Part shown: positions 35,763 through 48,600 of the stretch, piece after piece
How positions within the stretch are numbered: the first letter of the stretch is position 1
Layout of the letters: each line of letters starts with the position of its first letter
Assembly: GCA_037957365.1 (NCBI GenBank)
Contig: JARHVA010002426.1
Span: 315,001-379,000, forward strand
Reading direction: 5' to 3'
DNA from: Torreya grandis
Taxonomy: Eukaryota > Streptophyta > Pinopsida > Cupressales > Taxaceae
DNA: 64,000 bases
Position numbers and translations under genes: made by a program
Notes under the pieces: model-generated
Databases searched by the model: none
Told to the model about the DNA's origin: nothing
The model's input: only the letters and a program-made list of their open reading frames with translations

Positions 35763-35929
35763 CAAAAATACATGAGACGGTGCTTGCTTTATTTTTAACG
35801 CTAAACTCTTGGATCACAGTTAATATTGATTACCAGAATCTTCTTGAATTCACTGAATATGTATTCTTAGGTCTGGTTTGGATCTCTTTAGAGGAGCCCC
35901 TGAAAAATATATTGAAACTGATTTATTGA

Positions 35930-38312
35930 GTTTCATTGATTTATTGAAACTGCATTTTCTTAATTGATTACTGTATTACTATTTTATATATATGATTTTG
36001 CCATCTCATAATTTATGAATAATCTTAATAGTACTTTTGTTAATAAATGATCTGTGTAATACTTATATATTATCCCATGGTATTTTAGGACCAAAAATTT
36101 CAAAATTACATTTTAAAATTCACAAGGGAAATTTATCTTTTCATTATAATTTATCTTTATACATAAATCAAACATCAAATAAATCTCATTTAAAAGAAAG
36201 AAATAATATTTTTGAGTCGTAAGAGATTAATTTATGAAACATTACATGTATATATTTTTGAAATAATCTATAAGAAATTAATTTATGAAACATTACATGT
36301 ATACGTTTTTGAAACAATCTTTCTCTTTCTCTTTTTTTTTAAGCTAGGGCCACTACTTTACATCAAATAAATCTTATCTAAAAGAACAAAATATTATGTT
36401 TTTTAACCATACGAAATTAATTACAAAAGAGGTGATTATGTGATTTTTAGTTATATTTTAGTTACTCCATGGCATGGTTTTCCCTAATATATTATAATAA
36501 ATATTTAGAAGCCCAATTCGATCAGCACCATCCCTGACACTTATGGTATTTAATATTTTTTAAAATCTTGGATTCCATGATCTGCTACTAACAAAGATAC
36601 ATGAGCCCACTTTCAAATTTGTGCTGGAGGAAAGAAGCGTTGAGTAGAAAAATATGGCACCAAGTTCCCCACACTGGAAATAAGTGTAATTTTACCTTAA
36701 TGTATAAGGAGAGATATATTTAATAATTTATTTAGAGGAATTTTATGTTAAACATTTCCCTATTCTAATTAGAATGTGATGGGACTATGGTAAGAAGGGA
36801 CATCATCTAGTTAAACAATGATAACATTATAATGGTAAACATGAAATGAGAACTTTTTAAAATAAATATTTACATAATTTAAATTTTTGAAAACTTATTT
36901 AGTTTTGTTTAGAAATTTGGGGCAGTTAAATTATGTTTTACGACTTAAATATTGTATATAAATATGAAATGACAATCTTTAATAATATATAAATTAATAA
37001 AAAACAATGCCTTAACATATTTCTTTTAATATCATTATTCTAAGTATAAACATTGAAAATCAATAAATAATGACAATTGATATTAAGAAGCACCCTATTT
37101 TATCCCATTTTTGAATTATGTTAGCCCTAATTAAAATAGAAACTAATTTAGTAATTCAGATTCTATATAATGTGTAACAATTATTTATAAATTTAAATAC
37201 GAATGATTGAAATTCACTTGATACTATAGATTACTAAATATGAAAATTACAATAAGAAGATAAGATACTTTTTTATTTATTGATTAGTGGAGGTTTGAGA
37301 TTATAGTTAGGGGACAAGAAGGATGGAAAAATAAAATAGAAGTCATTTAAATCACGGTGTTGACCTTTGTGTGCACCTAGATGACATCATCAACTTCAAT
37401 TTAGTAAATTAAAATTTTGTATTCCATGTTTGAAGGTTTTATCTATGTAGATTTCGATGATATAACTAGGATTCAAAATGGAAATAAAAGTATGTTGAGT
37501 AGACCCCTAACAAATCTTTCTTGAATGATTTCAAATCAATGGCTACATATCCAATACTATGAGAATGGGGGTTAAACAATACATTTTCTCTCTTTTAGGT
37601 GTATGTTTACAATTAGTTCTTCTTGAATATATGAATCCTTTGATATACCTTTCAACACTTTGTAAATGGAAACTTTGGCTTAGATTTGAGGTGATTCAAA
37701 TGTGGATAAGACTTACTTATTTTGACTAATTATTAATTGGTAAGAATAGGGCAGTTCATTTTAATGTGTAGCAGTGTATAGATATATGTTAGATACGTAC
37801 TAGATGGTTAATAGTCTTAGACATGTTTTTGTATATATAAGAGACTCTATGGATAATTTACAACACCACAAACATGCTAGGTGGATAGGCCAGCCCATAA
37901 TAATGATTTTATATTTTTTAATATGATTGTTAATGGATGGAAGATGTAACCATTACAATTGGACAATACCTTTTGAAAGGTACCATCTGATTATGAAATT
38001 TACTTTTGTGGGATATGAATACATGTATGATCATATATAAATGTAAGATTACTTGTTTTAAAAAAGCTTTTGTAATTTTTGGAGGCGAGTGAATATATAA
38101 TAGATGGATTTGTCATGTAGATAACATGTATAAAATGTACAATTTTAGTCATATATGTATGCACAATTCACATAGGGTAAAAGTTAGGTAAAAAAATACA
38201 TTTACACGTGTATAATACCATATATTGGTAGCTAGAAATGCCTCCTTTTATTCTAATAATTAATTTTCATATAAATACTAGAGTAAAAGGATAAAATACA
38301 TACTTAAGTATG
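35930..38312. other. Very AT-rich non-coding stretch
   Basis: No gene or element protein is recognised. Apart from a 51-bp tandem duplication at 36.22-36.32 kb, nothing structured was seen. Confidence 0.55.
36220..36322. repeat. 51-bp tandem duplication
   Basis: attaatttatgaaacattac starts at 36226 and again at 36277, followed in each copy by atgtata(t/c)(a/g)tttttgaaa(t/c)aatct. Only a few substitutions separate the copies. Confidence 0.85.
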
Positions 38313-38325
38313 AACAACACATTTT
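38313..38325. repeat. LINE target-site duplication, left copy
   Basis: aacaacacatttt; the final t's merge with the element's poly(A) tail (t-run on plus), so the unambiguous part is aacaacaca. Confidence 0.85.
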
Positions 38326-39299
38326 TTTTGATTGAAAAGCGTTTATATTATACCATTAAAAAGTAAAACTAATCATATAAAAAAGAGGGTGGAAAGGTCA
38401 CACCCATAGTGCCAAATCGTGCCAAACGACCATGAAAAAAGTATGAACATAGCTAATAAATGCTACCAACCAAAAAAGGACAAAGAAAAAACATAATTAA
38501 GCCACCATCGTGAATATAGAGGTGGGGGGAGGTGGAGATGGGGGGCTGTCAGGCTTTCTTCCCCACCCCACATTAGCAGGGAGATCCTCAGAGTCATTAA
38601 AGGGCTCCCAGCCACCAATATTATCTTCATTATCATTCCTTAATTATTCAATAGACCTCTGCAGAGAAATGGACAAAGCTAGCCTTGGGAACTTATCTGG
38701 TAGAGGAAGTGAGGCATCCCATCCATCATGCGAGTCTTTGATAGGTGGGGGATCCCCCCATCCACATGTCTGTGGCTAAGTTTGAGGTCCTTAGCCATCT
38801 TGATGATGATGAATGTTTAGGCTAGAAACACACTATAAACTCCTCCTCGATGGAGACCTTTTGGGACCACACGAGGACAAAGAGTGCCCTTTTTGGCCTC
38901 TAGACCACCACCTCATCGATCCGAGCACAAACATCAAAGTTGAACCATGGCAAGAAGCAGGTGAGGGAGGCACCTAACTAATAACACAAGGGGCACCCAC
39001 CTAATACTCCATCAATGATTGAATATGGGATAACTCCCTTTGGACTTTATCAGTCTGGTCAAGGAGCTGAAGAGACAAATTGAAGATAACATTAAAGTTA
39101 TTAGCAATATAGAAATTTATATCTAAATACTACTTGTTAAAGATAACATTATTTCTGTCTTTCCATATACAAAAAATAATATTAGCATAAAGAATAATCC
39201 AAAACTTGTTGTACTTTACAAGCAAAAGGGCTGAGTCCCCTAAGAGAGAAAATTTCCAAGTGAAAGGCTCAGGGCTAAAGGGTTTGAACAACGAGTGAA

Positions 39300-42200
39300 T
39301 CTACTTCCAAGTAGACTGGGCATACAGGCAAAACCAAAACACATGCTTAACTGATTCAACTTGCCCACATGTCAGGCACAAGGGATTGGCAACCCTAAGA
39401 TGTTTGATTCGTTCTCCCAATGGGAGTCCATAGTAGAGCAAACACCAAAGAAAATGAGCTTTTTTAGGCTCGATGGGCATGCTCCATAACCTGGAAAATC
39501 TTCTAGCCCACACATCATGGTGAGATTTGATATTCCAAACCTTATTTAATTTTTCCAAGGGAAGACCTTTAGCAATTAGAATTTGACACCCCAAGTTGGG
39601 AGTGTAGTTTTTGAAAGGGATGGCTGTAGGACAATTCCAGTACCTCAACCATGGAACTCTAGTGGAGACACCAATTTTATGGATTAAAGAGTCTGGAATA
39701 GCTTCCTGAATTTCGTTGATGGACTCAACATCACTATTGAGTAAATTGAATTTAATTTTAAGCTGGTCCTAGGGGATTGTTCCTTGGTCTAATGATAAAA
39801 CAAGTCCCCAATAATCTTGATCCCTCATCTGAAGAGCCAAAGGCTCTTAATCCAGGGAACCTAGGCAAAAGGAACATTACGAAAATTGATCGAAGGAGAC
39901 CACCAAAGGGATTCTGAATTGATAAAAAGCCCTAGCCTAAATTCCTCCCCTTTCCAAACTAGTGAGGGTTTGAGAAGCTCCCAAACTTTCCATATGATTT
40001 TAACAATAAAAGTGCCCTAAATTTTCACATTGACTGATGTAAGAAGAATGTTCTATAATTTTAGCCCTTTCTAGGCTTGTCTCCCAAGAGGGACCCCTTG
40101 GGTAATACAATTCTGGACTAAGATTTTTTAGGCCTCATTTCCTTCAAGATAGTGAATAACCCATTTGGTAGTGAGAGCAAACCCTTGAATTATAACATCA
40201 ATGAGGCCAAGCCCCCAACTTTTTTGGGTCAACAACACAAATCCTAGGATACCTAATAAAAACCATTCTTCCCATCATCATTGGCCCATAAAAAATCTTG
40301 AAGAAGCTTCTCAAGTCTACCATAGGTCTCTTTAAATAATGTCCAACATGCATAATAGTAAACATGGGTGGCTGTCAGGGCCTTGGAACAAATTTAGAAA
40401 TTGCCCACCATGGATAGTGGTTTAGTAACCCAATTGGTAATCTTCTTTTCCACCCTTTGAATGACATAATTCTAAAGCTCAGCTGGGGAGGATTGAAAGG
40501 CAAAGGGAATGCCTAAAAACTTGAATTTATCACCATGGGTAATCCAACTCCAATGGGAATTGGCAAGCTAGTTCAGTCTAGGGGATATGGACTATTTGTA
40601 ACATCTGGGTTTCCTCCATTGAATGGATGAACCTAAAGCTAGATAAAAGGTGTCCAAGTAAAGCAAATCATTCTACATCGAGGCTTCATCCTCCAGAAGC
40701 ATAAAAAAGAATAATTTGTAAAATTCCCATTAACCAACTACTGCAAGGTATTGGGCAAGGTGATCCCTTTGATTAAATGCTTGGATGCAAAGTCTGCTAA
40801 AAGATAGCTGAAACCTTTTGCCGTAATAAAATAAAGAGCTAGAGCAAGTGGGCATCCCTATCTGATAGAGTGTTAGAGCTCAAACCATTGAGACTGAGTC
40901 CCATTAATGGTCAGGCAAGCCCTAATATCTTTGAATAGCATTCAAATAGATTAAATAAATTAGGGGACAAAGCCAATAGCTTAGAGCATAGAAAGAATAA
41001 AAGGCCACTCAATTTTTTCATAAGCTTTCTCAAAATCAATCTTGGTGAATAGAGCTTTCTGGTTGGAGGCCTGGGCCCACTCTATGAGTTCCCAAATTGG
41101 AATGATATTATCTAGGATAAAATGGTTCTTAATGAACCCTATTTGATCACTTCTAATGATCAAGGGAAGAAGATGTCTCAGTTTGAGAGCAAACGCTTTG
41201 TTAATGATCTTGTAAGATACATTCAATAGGGTGATTAGCCTCTATCTGGTGATAAGTTTAGGATCTCTTTCTTTTGAGATATAATTAATATTTCCTTTAT
41301 TGATGGTGGGTCCAAGTGACCTCCTCATCATGGCTTCAAGTTAGACTTTATGCAGATCTGGGCCAACTATATCCCAAAAGGTTTGGTAGAACTCATAGGG
41401 GAAACCATCAACACCTAGGGCTTTATCAGAGACTATAGAGAAGGCAACTTCCTTAAGATCATTGATGTCAAGAAGGTGATCACAAGCCATATGTTGAGCC
41501 TCAAAGAACTTGCACGATGTGGTTAATAGGCACTTGAGTAAGGCTTCTTCCCTAGCCGGAGAGTTAGGTTGTGCTGTAAACACATTTTTATAATGCTCAA
41601 CAAAATTTGTTAAGATATCTGGGAGTCTGGCCAGAGTATTAGACCCAAGTTTTATACTTTTTTATCTTATCAAAGCTTTTTGTAGGACAAGAAAATGTAA
41701 AAAATTATTTACAAACTTTGTCACCAACCTTCAACCAATAGAGCTGAGCTCTAATTTGTACCCCTCTTACCTAGTAATTTCCCTTGAGTTTAAGCTTGTG
41801 TTTCCACATGGCAACTTTAGCTTGGAGAGCAATGCTGAAAGGGTTATTATCTAGCTCCTTAGAGGCAAGCACATACTCTTGGTATGAAGCTTCATGCTCT
41901 CATTTGTAGAAGAAGGTGGCTTGTTTCCCAAATGATCTGAGGAAAGTGGTGGTGTGAGTGATAGCATCCTCCCACCATTCAATCCATCTTATTTCCCCAA
42001 GAGGTTGAGCTACTAAATTCTAGATTATAAGATTATACTCTCTCATTCTTTGGTGAAAAAGATGTGTTGTGTTAAGATAGAATTGAAAAGAATGTTGCCT
42101 AGCATGCACAACATTCCTAGCCACTTGGAAAGAGATATGTTGTGGTCTGATAAAAGAGTGGACTCATATACCTTCATCGATGGGCCTGCTTTGCTGGGGA

Positions 42201-42700
42201 TATGGAATTTTTTTTATCTACCATGAGAACTTGATCTAATTTGATTAACACCCGGTCATCTCCTTATCATAAATTTGACCAAGTGAACTAGGTATGGTTC
42301 ACTGACTTCCAACCATGGTTATGGTCATACAAACCGAGCTTGTTTCTCATGTAAAACTAGGCTTCTCTCTCACTAGCACACCAATGCATGGGAGAGTGAT
42401 TAGCCTTGTCCTCTGGGGATTTCACCATGTTAAAATCACCACAAAGAATCCAAAAAGAATCAAGCAGGGAGTCAGTGAGCCACCACCAGATTTTTGACTT
42501 GTCAATAACATCATTAGAGGCATATATGTTAGCCAGCCCCACAATGTGATTATCAAGGTCAAAAAAGTTGTAGAACACCCTTTGTGAGGGGTTAGTTCCC
42601 CAAGAAATGACATGTGAGCCCCTTTCTATACAGAGGAGGGTGGCCACACCACCTCTACCTACCGCATGGGAAGTGATAAAAGGCATAATAGTGGGCTAGA
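39300..42700 (-). pseudogene. LINE ORF2: endonuclease, reverse transcriptase, zf-RVT, decayed
   Basis: The endonuclease appears at 42357-42686 (GRGGVATLLCIERGSHVISW, IVGLANIYASND, WILCGDFNMVKSPEDKA; the GDFN Asp is present). RT motifs: DKALGVDGFPYEFYQTFW (41.4 kb), SDQIGFIKNHFILDNIIPIW and ALFTKIDFEKAYEKIEWPF (41.0-41.1 kb), which keeps the first catalytic Asp, and GCPLAPALYF (40.85 kb). Where FADD is expected (about 40711-40725) the frame reads FYKL, so the catalytic pair is lost. NWVTKPLSMVGNFKICSKAL (40.4 kb) and the zinc-binding domain (39301-39648: FSRLWSMPIEPKKAHFLWCL, CLTCGQVESVKHVFWFC) follow, then WKDRNNVIFNK. ORF2 would nick target DNA and copy the RNA. Inactive. Confidence 0.92.
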
Positions 42701-43399
42701 TGGTATGAAGAATAGAAGATAATAAAAAGCTAAATTTTTTACCTCTTACAGGTATATCACATTCATCTTCTCAAAATGCTGAAAACTATCCTGTACTAGA
42801 TATCTCCTAGTAGGTTCAATATGTCCATGGACATTTTAGGAATAAATAAATATTTAACACTCATCAAGATACATGTCATCACCTCCATTGGCCAAGGGTC
42901 CAAAGCGATTCACAAAGGACTACGAAGTGTTAGCTACATCACCTATAGAGAAAGTATGATGCTTGCCCTGGGTATAGTCCTCATGAATAACAAGTGAGGG
43001 ACTACAAGATGTTACAAGTAGAGCCTTTATTTTGATCACAATGGTCCTATTCTCATCTACAACCACACAAATTGTGGGGTTAGAAATGGAGGTATGAGAG
43101 GCGAATGAAAAATGGGTACTTGGGGTGTCTCCCTTATACAAAAGAAAGAGTGAACTCATAGCTTGAGGGGTTTTGACAACAGGGGAAAGTTATTTTTTGG
43201 TAGCTGCTATTGGGGGTTGCTCTAAAGAGGAGGGGTTAATGGGTGGTGGGGTAGCGATGATGGTTAAATGTGTAGTTGAGCTGTTTAAAGTATTCATTGG
43301 TTTCTCAATGGCTATTTTTGCCTTAGAAATATACTTGCTATTATTCTAGGCCTTTTTGTTGGTGACCACCATCCATCTATCAACTGAAGCAACCAAAGA

Positions 43400-44140
43400 C
43401 TTGGGCTAGGGGGATAGCTGGGCCTAAGGTGCTTTATTAGAGAACTCTGGAGGGGGGGCCATAAGAGGACACTCTTGAATCATATAGTTAGGAGACTGAC
43501 ATCGAATGTAGGTATTAGGTAAGTTAATGTAATAAACCTTCTGAGTGAATATATTAAGCCCTATTTGAATTTCAATGGAGTCCTTGAGGTCCTTTACTAG
43601 GTCAACCTCCATGCAGATTCTCTTTTATGGCCTTGTTGAGAAAAACTTGGGTTGTTCATGACAAATAACCTTGCTAAGCGTAAGGGCTAGCTATTCAATG
43701 AAACCCCAAAGGGGAAGGGGAGACCAGGGAATTCCACCCATACCAACACTTTGAGCTTAACTTGCTTAGAGACTTGAAAATCAACAGCCCATTACGAGAA
43801 GACAACTAGAGAATTTTTAATGAACCATGGGCCATGGCTTAGAATTCTCTTGCAATGCTCAAGGTCACTAAAGAAAAAAAAGTAAAAAACCACAAGTAAG
43901 ATTTTGAGTACCCTCTAGTTTAACTCTAGCCCAGTGGTTGTGAAGCCACTATTTGAGGAGGCTCTCAGGGGGGACTCTACCTACAAAATAAGCAATCAAA
44001 GAACATGAGGCAAAAAGGTTGCATGCCTTATCAAATTTAGGAGTAGTTATAATAACATTAGGAGAAGAAATAGGAGGGAGGGTTTCATTACCTCATCATA
44101 AACTTTTGGGACAAATTTCCTCTCTCATTTTGGTGCCATG
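43400..44140 (-). pseudogene. LINE ORF1 (DUF4283-type RNA-binding protein), decayed
   Basis: Starting near ATG 44140, fragments include VGRVPLRASSNSGFTTTG, CKRILSHGPWFIKNSLVVFS and VKLKVLVWVEFPGLPLP. The 'R.L..GPW......LV...W' and 'VWV..PGLPL' patterns are the plant DUF4283 domain. LVKDLKDSIEIQIGLNIF and a knuckle-like CQSPNYMIQECPL (43424-43612; expected CxxC..H..C, here partly lost) follow. ORF1 proteins coat LINE RNA. Multiple stops and shifts are present. Confidence 0.75.
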
Positions 44141-44401
44141 GCTTAATCCTCCAGCTATTCCTACATCAACAGATGTAGACAGGGAGTGTGAGGCCATAAA
44201 TAAAGGCCACCACCCAAAGGGTGAAAAGGCTAGGTCACTTCAAGATTTAATGCAGACTATCCTGCCTAGATCCTAAGGGATTGACAATATGACACCGGGA
44301 CAAAGCAAGGTATGCAGAGTAATGGAGCCATACCTAAACCCTAGCAGAGCTTATACCTTGTTCAGACCAATAATATGGAATTTAAGATTTTTCATGTATC
44401 A

Positions 44402-44414
44402 AACAACACATTTT
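44402..44414. repeat. LINE target-site duplication, right copy
   Basis: aacaacacatttt, identical to the left copy, directly after the 5' end of the minus-strand element. Confidence 0.85.
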
Positions 44415-45616
44415 GAATTTTGGAGATGCTCTAAATGCGTAGCCTTCTTGAAGTAAACCTCTAATGACCATGTAACAATCAATGTCCATAAAATGAAAAT
44501 TGTAATTTGAACTAGAATTGAAATTTTAAAATGTAAGTGCAAGTAATAATAACACATTTATGTGGGTGAAAACATGATGCTATGTAATTTGTTGGAAATG
44601 ATGCTTATTTATTGAGTCATGGATAGTAGTTATTATTATTAAACCATTTAGATAATTGGGGGTGATCATTGAAATACAATCCTAGTGATTTAGAATAAAA
44701 ATTCCACAACCCTCATGAATAGGAAATAGTTCTGAGGCCATTGAACATCAATAACCTAAGCCACACTAACTCAAATAACTAATCTTGTACTAATCTAGAG
44801 CCTTAATATGAAAGGCGAGGGCCCCATGTTGGGATTACAAAGTAATTATTAGGAAATTGAGGGAACCTAAACTCAATCACATTACACATTTAAGAGATAT
44901 TGAACCACTGTAGATCGGATTAAACATTTAATTTTTATCACTTATAGTTACCAAAGAATATGTTTGAAAAAAAGCAAATATTTTTCATGTGCATGAACCC
45001 ATTTCATTTCTTGTCAATTAGTAACAAATAATATCTAAAATATTATATAAGTGCATGAAAAAAATTCATGACCATAGAATCAATTCGAGGTTATATACAA
45101 TGCCATGCATTTTCATGCTAAATATAATAGGTTATATATCATTTATATTTATAGACACAAATTTTAATATTTTGCTCCCATAAAGTCTTCACATATGAAA
45201 TGTGAATGGATCCATTTATATACAAATATGTACTTTGTATCTCATTATTCATTAAATGGAGTGAATATGCATGTGATATTTCATAATAATTAAAAAATAT
45301 CTATCTGAGATCTAAATCAATCTAATAGTTGAAGTAATCTAAAATATATGATTCATGTATTCTATCCAATAGCTAAATTTTATGCTAAAAAAAGGTTAAT
45401 TCTCTATGAAAAACCCACTAATATGCCCACATTCTAAGGTAATGGATGTGGCATATAATTCACTCATCTGAAAATAAAGTGTTTGTTGTATCATGCATGT
45501 ATAAAGATGTAATCATGTATAAATGTGTCAACATGTAGATGATATATCATCATAGTAATTTATATGTCATTAAACATGCATGTATGGAATGCAAGGCATA
45601 TACATTTCATGCTAAG

Positions 45617-45659
<43 letters not shown>

Positions 45660-48600
45660 CACCAGTAGTAGCCATCACGTATAAATTTAATGAATAAAAC
45701 TTCTAGTAATAGAAATGCATAATGTGAATCATGACACCACAAAAAAGGGAATATGAGTGATATGTATCGAAACACTTGAAAAAAATAGAAATCCAAACAA
45801 GCTAAAACAAGATTAACAAGATAAAAAAATAATATTATGACCATAATACACACACACTAGTACTTAATGTCATACACAATTCCAAGGGCTATATGAAATG
45901 GTTATGAAAATGTTTTCACAAACAAGTTTGAGGGATGGAAATAAAGGACATGGATATGTCACAAAAATCAATGTCAATAGGTTACAAATAAGGGACATGA
46001 AGAACTCACAACACACAAAGTCATGGGTAGCCTAAAAGTGGCATGATTATACCACAAAGAAGAGATAAATAAATGTTTCAAATAGAAGACTAATGGAAAC
46101 ACACAATAAACCATAGATGAATAACCTATCATGAAAGAGAAACAACATCAACAACACATAGAATAAATCATGTGTTACATCCCGATTCCTTGCCAAACAA
46201 AATTGTCAGATTATCCATGGATATTTGAAATTTACAAATTTAGATTTAATTATTTCTAACTAAGCTGTGGGATATATGTTGTTATGAGACAGTAGGGTAT
46301 TGCTTAGGTTACATGATCATTATGCTACGAATTAGCTGTAAGTAAATGTTTACCTTATGATTATGTTAATTTGTCATTTTAGCTATATTTTATGATGAAT
46401 ATATATAAATATTAACTGATATGGTCTAACTACTTGCTTTGTTGGGCGCTGGATGCATGAGAACCTATCCTTTGACATGTGATAGAGGGAGAGCATCATT
46501 AGAGAGGGTGATGTAGATGGAGACATTGAAGGTCTATAGAGAAACTGACCGGTACCTTGCACACACCACAATTAGCTAACACATATCAGATGTTTAATGA
46601 GTGGTTATCATAATAAGTTTTGATGTTGATTGCATTAAATAGTCATTTTAACTATGGTTTGCTTAGTATAGTTAAGTAGTTTTGAAGATATCTTGTAGGA
46701 CTTGTATACTAGTCATGTTTATGCTTAGGTAGTTTTACTTTGTGTGATTTTGTTTATGATCACTAATGTTTTATCGAAAATGCAATTTAAATAATTAGAG
46801 TAAATTTTAATTTATTGGCTAAAGGAATTAGTCATTAAATTGTTATGTTAGTAAACGTGCTGATAATTATTGATTTTTATAAATTTATAAATAGAAGTTT
46901 TCACAATAAAAGTAAAATCAGAAAAATTGAATAAAATAATAATTAAATATTTAAAATAATAAATTTTAAATAAAATAAAAAATAAAAAATATATAGAATG
47001 TTAAAGAAGGAAAAAAAAAAAAAGGATAAAAAGAAAATTAAAGATTAAAATAAAAAGAACCAAAAATACTTAAAAACAAAAATTATAAAGGAAAAAGAAT
47101 TAGTTTTAAAGAAATCTTTTAAAGCAAGCTATGCCACTATTATTAAATAGGGATTTCAAAAGATTCAGGGGAAGGAAGGAAAAAAATGGAGCGATGTGAA
47201 GAGCTTTACCAGATCATGCCATTCTGATACTTCGACAGGTAGGTGTTGTTAAGATTTTATGTGAAAATACAATTGTTATAATTTGATTTATTCTATGAAA
47301 TTTTAAAAATAACATGTGTAATTAATACAGATATAAGATCATTATACATTTAAGCATAATAATTAATGATCGTTATTATATACATATTTATGCATGAAAT
47401 TTTGTTATAGTCCGATTCTAATTTCAAACTACATAGAAAGATCGATCCATATTCATGTAACAATGATTTTTATAGAACCAAGCGATTTAGGTAAAGTATA
47501 CACAGATAACCCTGTATCTATTAACAAAACTAGATAATCGATAACGCATACAATAATAACATGATATCTATGAGTTGGAATATTCAAGCAATTACATCAG
47601 TAATTGTATGTATCTATACATCCTTATGGCATTTATAGTAGCTTATGATATATATACATAAAATTGATATCTTATATGATATAAGATATTAGACGGTGGT
47701 GATAGTATAGCGATTTATCTGGTTGATTTGTATAAATCTTATTCAAATTGTATATATGTAGTATTCTTTTTATATCTTATATATACACAAGCATACTGTA
47801 TAGCACGAACTATATAATAACAACTGATGAACTATTTAGAGAAGCGATTTGCTGACAGTATAGCATACATAGTTACTATGGATCGAAGTAAATTTGTCTG
47901 GGTTCAATAGTGTGTAGCAAACCATTTTCTATATTTACATCAAGTACCAAGGCATCGATTTAATTATATCTTCAAATATTGCAAGCCCTTAAGAGATTAT
48001 TTCTACTAGCAATTTATATATATGTACATTTAGTATATCTGTCAACGATATATATATATATATAGACAGTGGTATATCTAGCAACGATTTAACTATATAT
48101 TATGACTTATAGTCAATCTTGAGATTATCACCTTCTTCAAGATATTACACTAATATTTTTATTTACACACACTAGTTATCATAGTTAGTGAGCTTTTATA
48201 TATGCTGGTTACTATAGCTTGTTTATTAAACTTTCCCCACAACCAAACATTGTGTTTGAGCAAACTTAAGATCTGCTTGCAATTCAGGGAAACCACCAAG
48301 GTTTGACCCCCTGAATGAATATAGTACAATGGTAGGGGACGTAGAAGGAAATCATCTTCGGATCGCTGTAAAATATGGTATGCTTAGTTATTAGCTGCAC
48401 TGACTGAAAGTGCACCACGCTTTTCATTGTGTGTTAAAATTTTTAATGCATTGTATTAAGTAGAGGTGAATATTTATATTTATAGTCCATGCATTGGTTT
48501 AGACAATGTTGGCATCTTCAATAAGTGGGACTTACTTATAACAGTTATAAAAATAAATAATATTGAACTATTTTATGCTCCATGAAAATAGGTATATAAA

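Larger units (their letters stand above)
38326..44401 (-). mobile_element. Full-length LINE (L1-type non-LTR retrotransposon), inactive
   Basis: aacaacacatttt occurs at 38313-38325 and 44402-44414, a 13-bp target-site duplication. On the minus strand the element ends in an A-run next to the 38.3 kb copy, as target-primed insertion predicts. The order is ORF1 (DUF4283-like plus zinc knuckle), endonuclease, reverse transcriptase and zinc-binding zf-RVT, then a C-terminal tail. At about 6.1 kb it is full length for a plant L1. Stops and shifts are spread over both frames. Confidence 0.93.

Noticed and set aside
38510..38779. 89-codon Gly/Ser-rich plus-strand frame
   Set aside because: Antisense to the C-terminal tail of the minus-strand LINE; a shadow frame.
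46173..46190. LTR start at tgttacatcccgattcc
   Set aside because: No matching second LTR, primer site or internal domain in the window; kept only as a remark.
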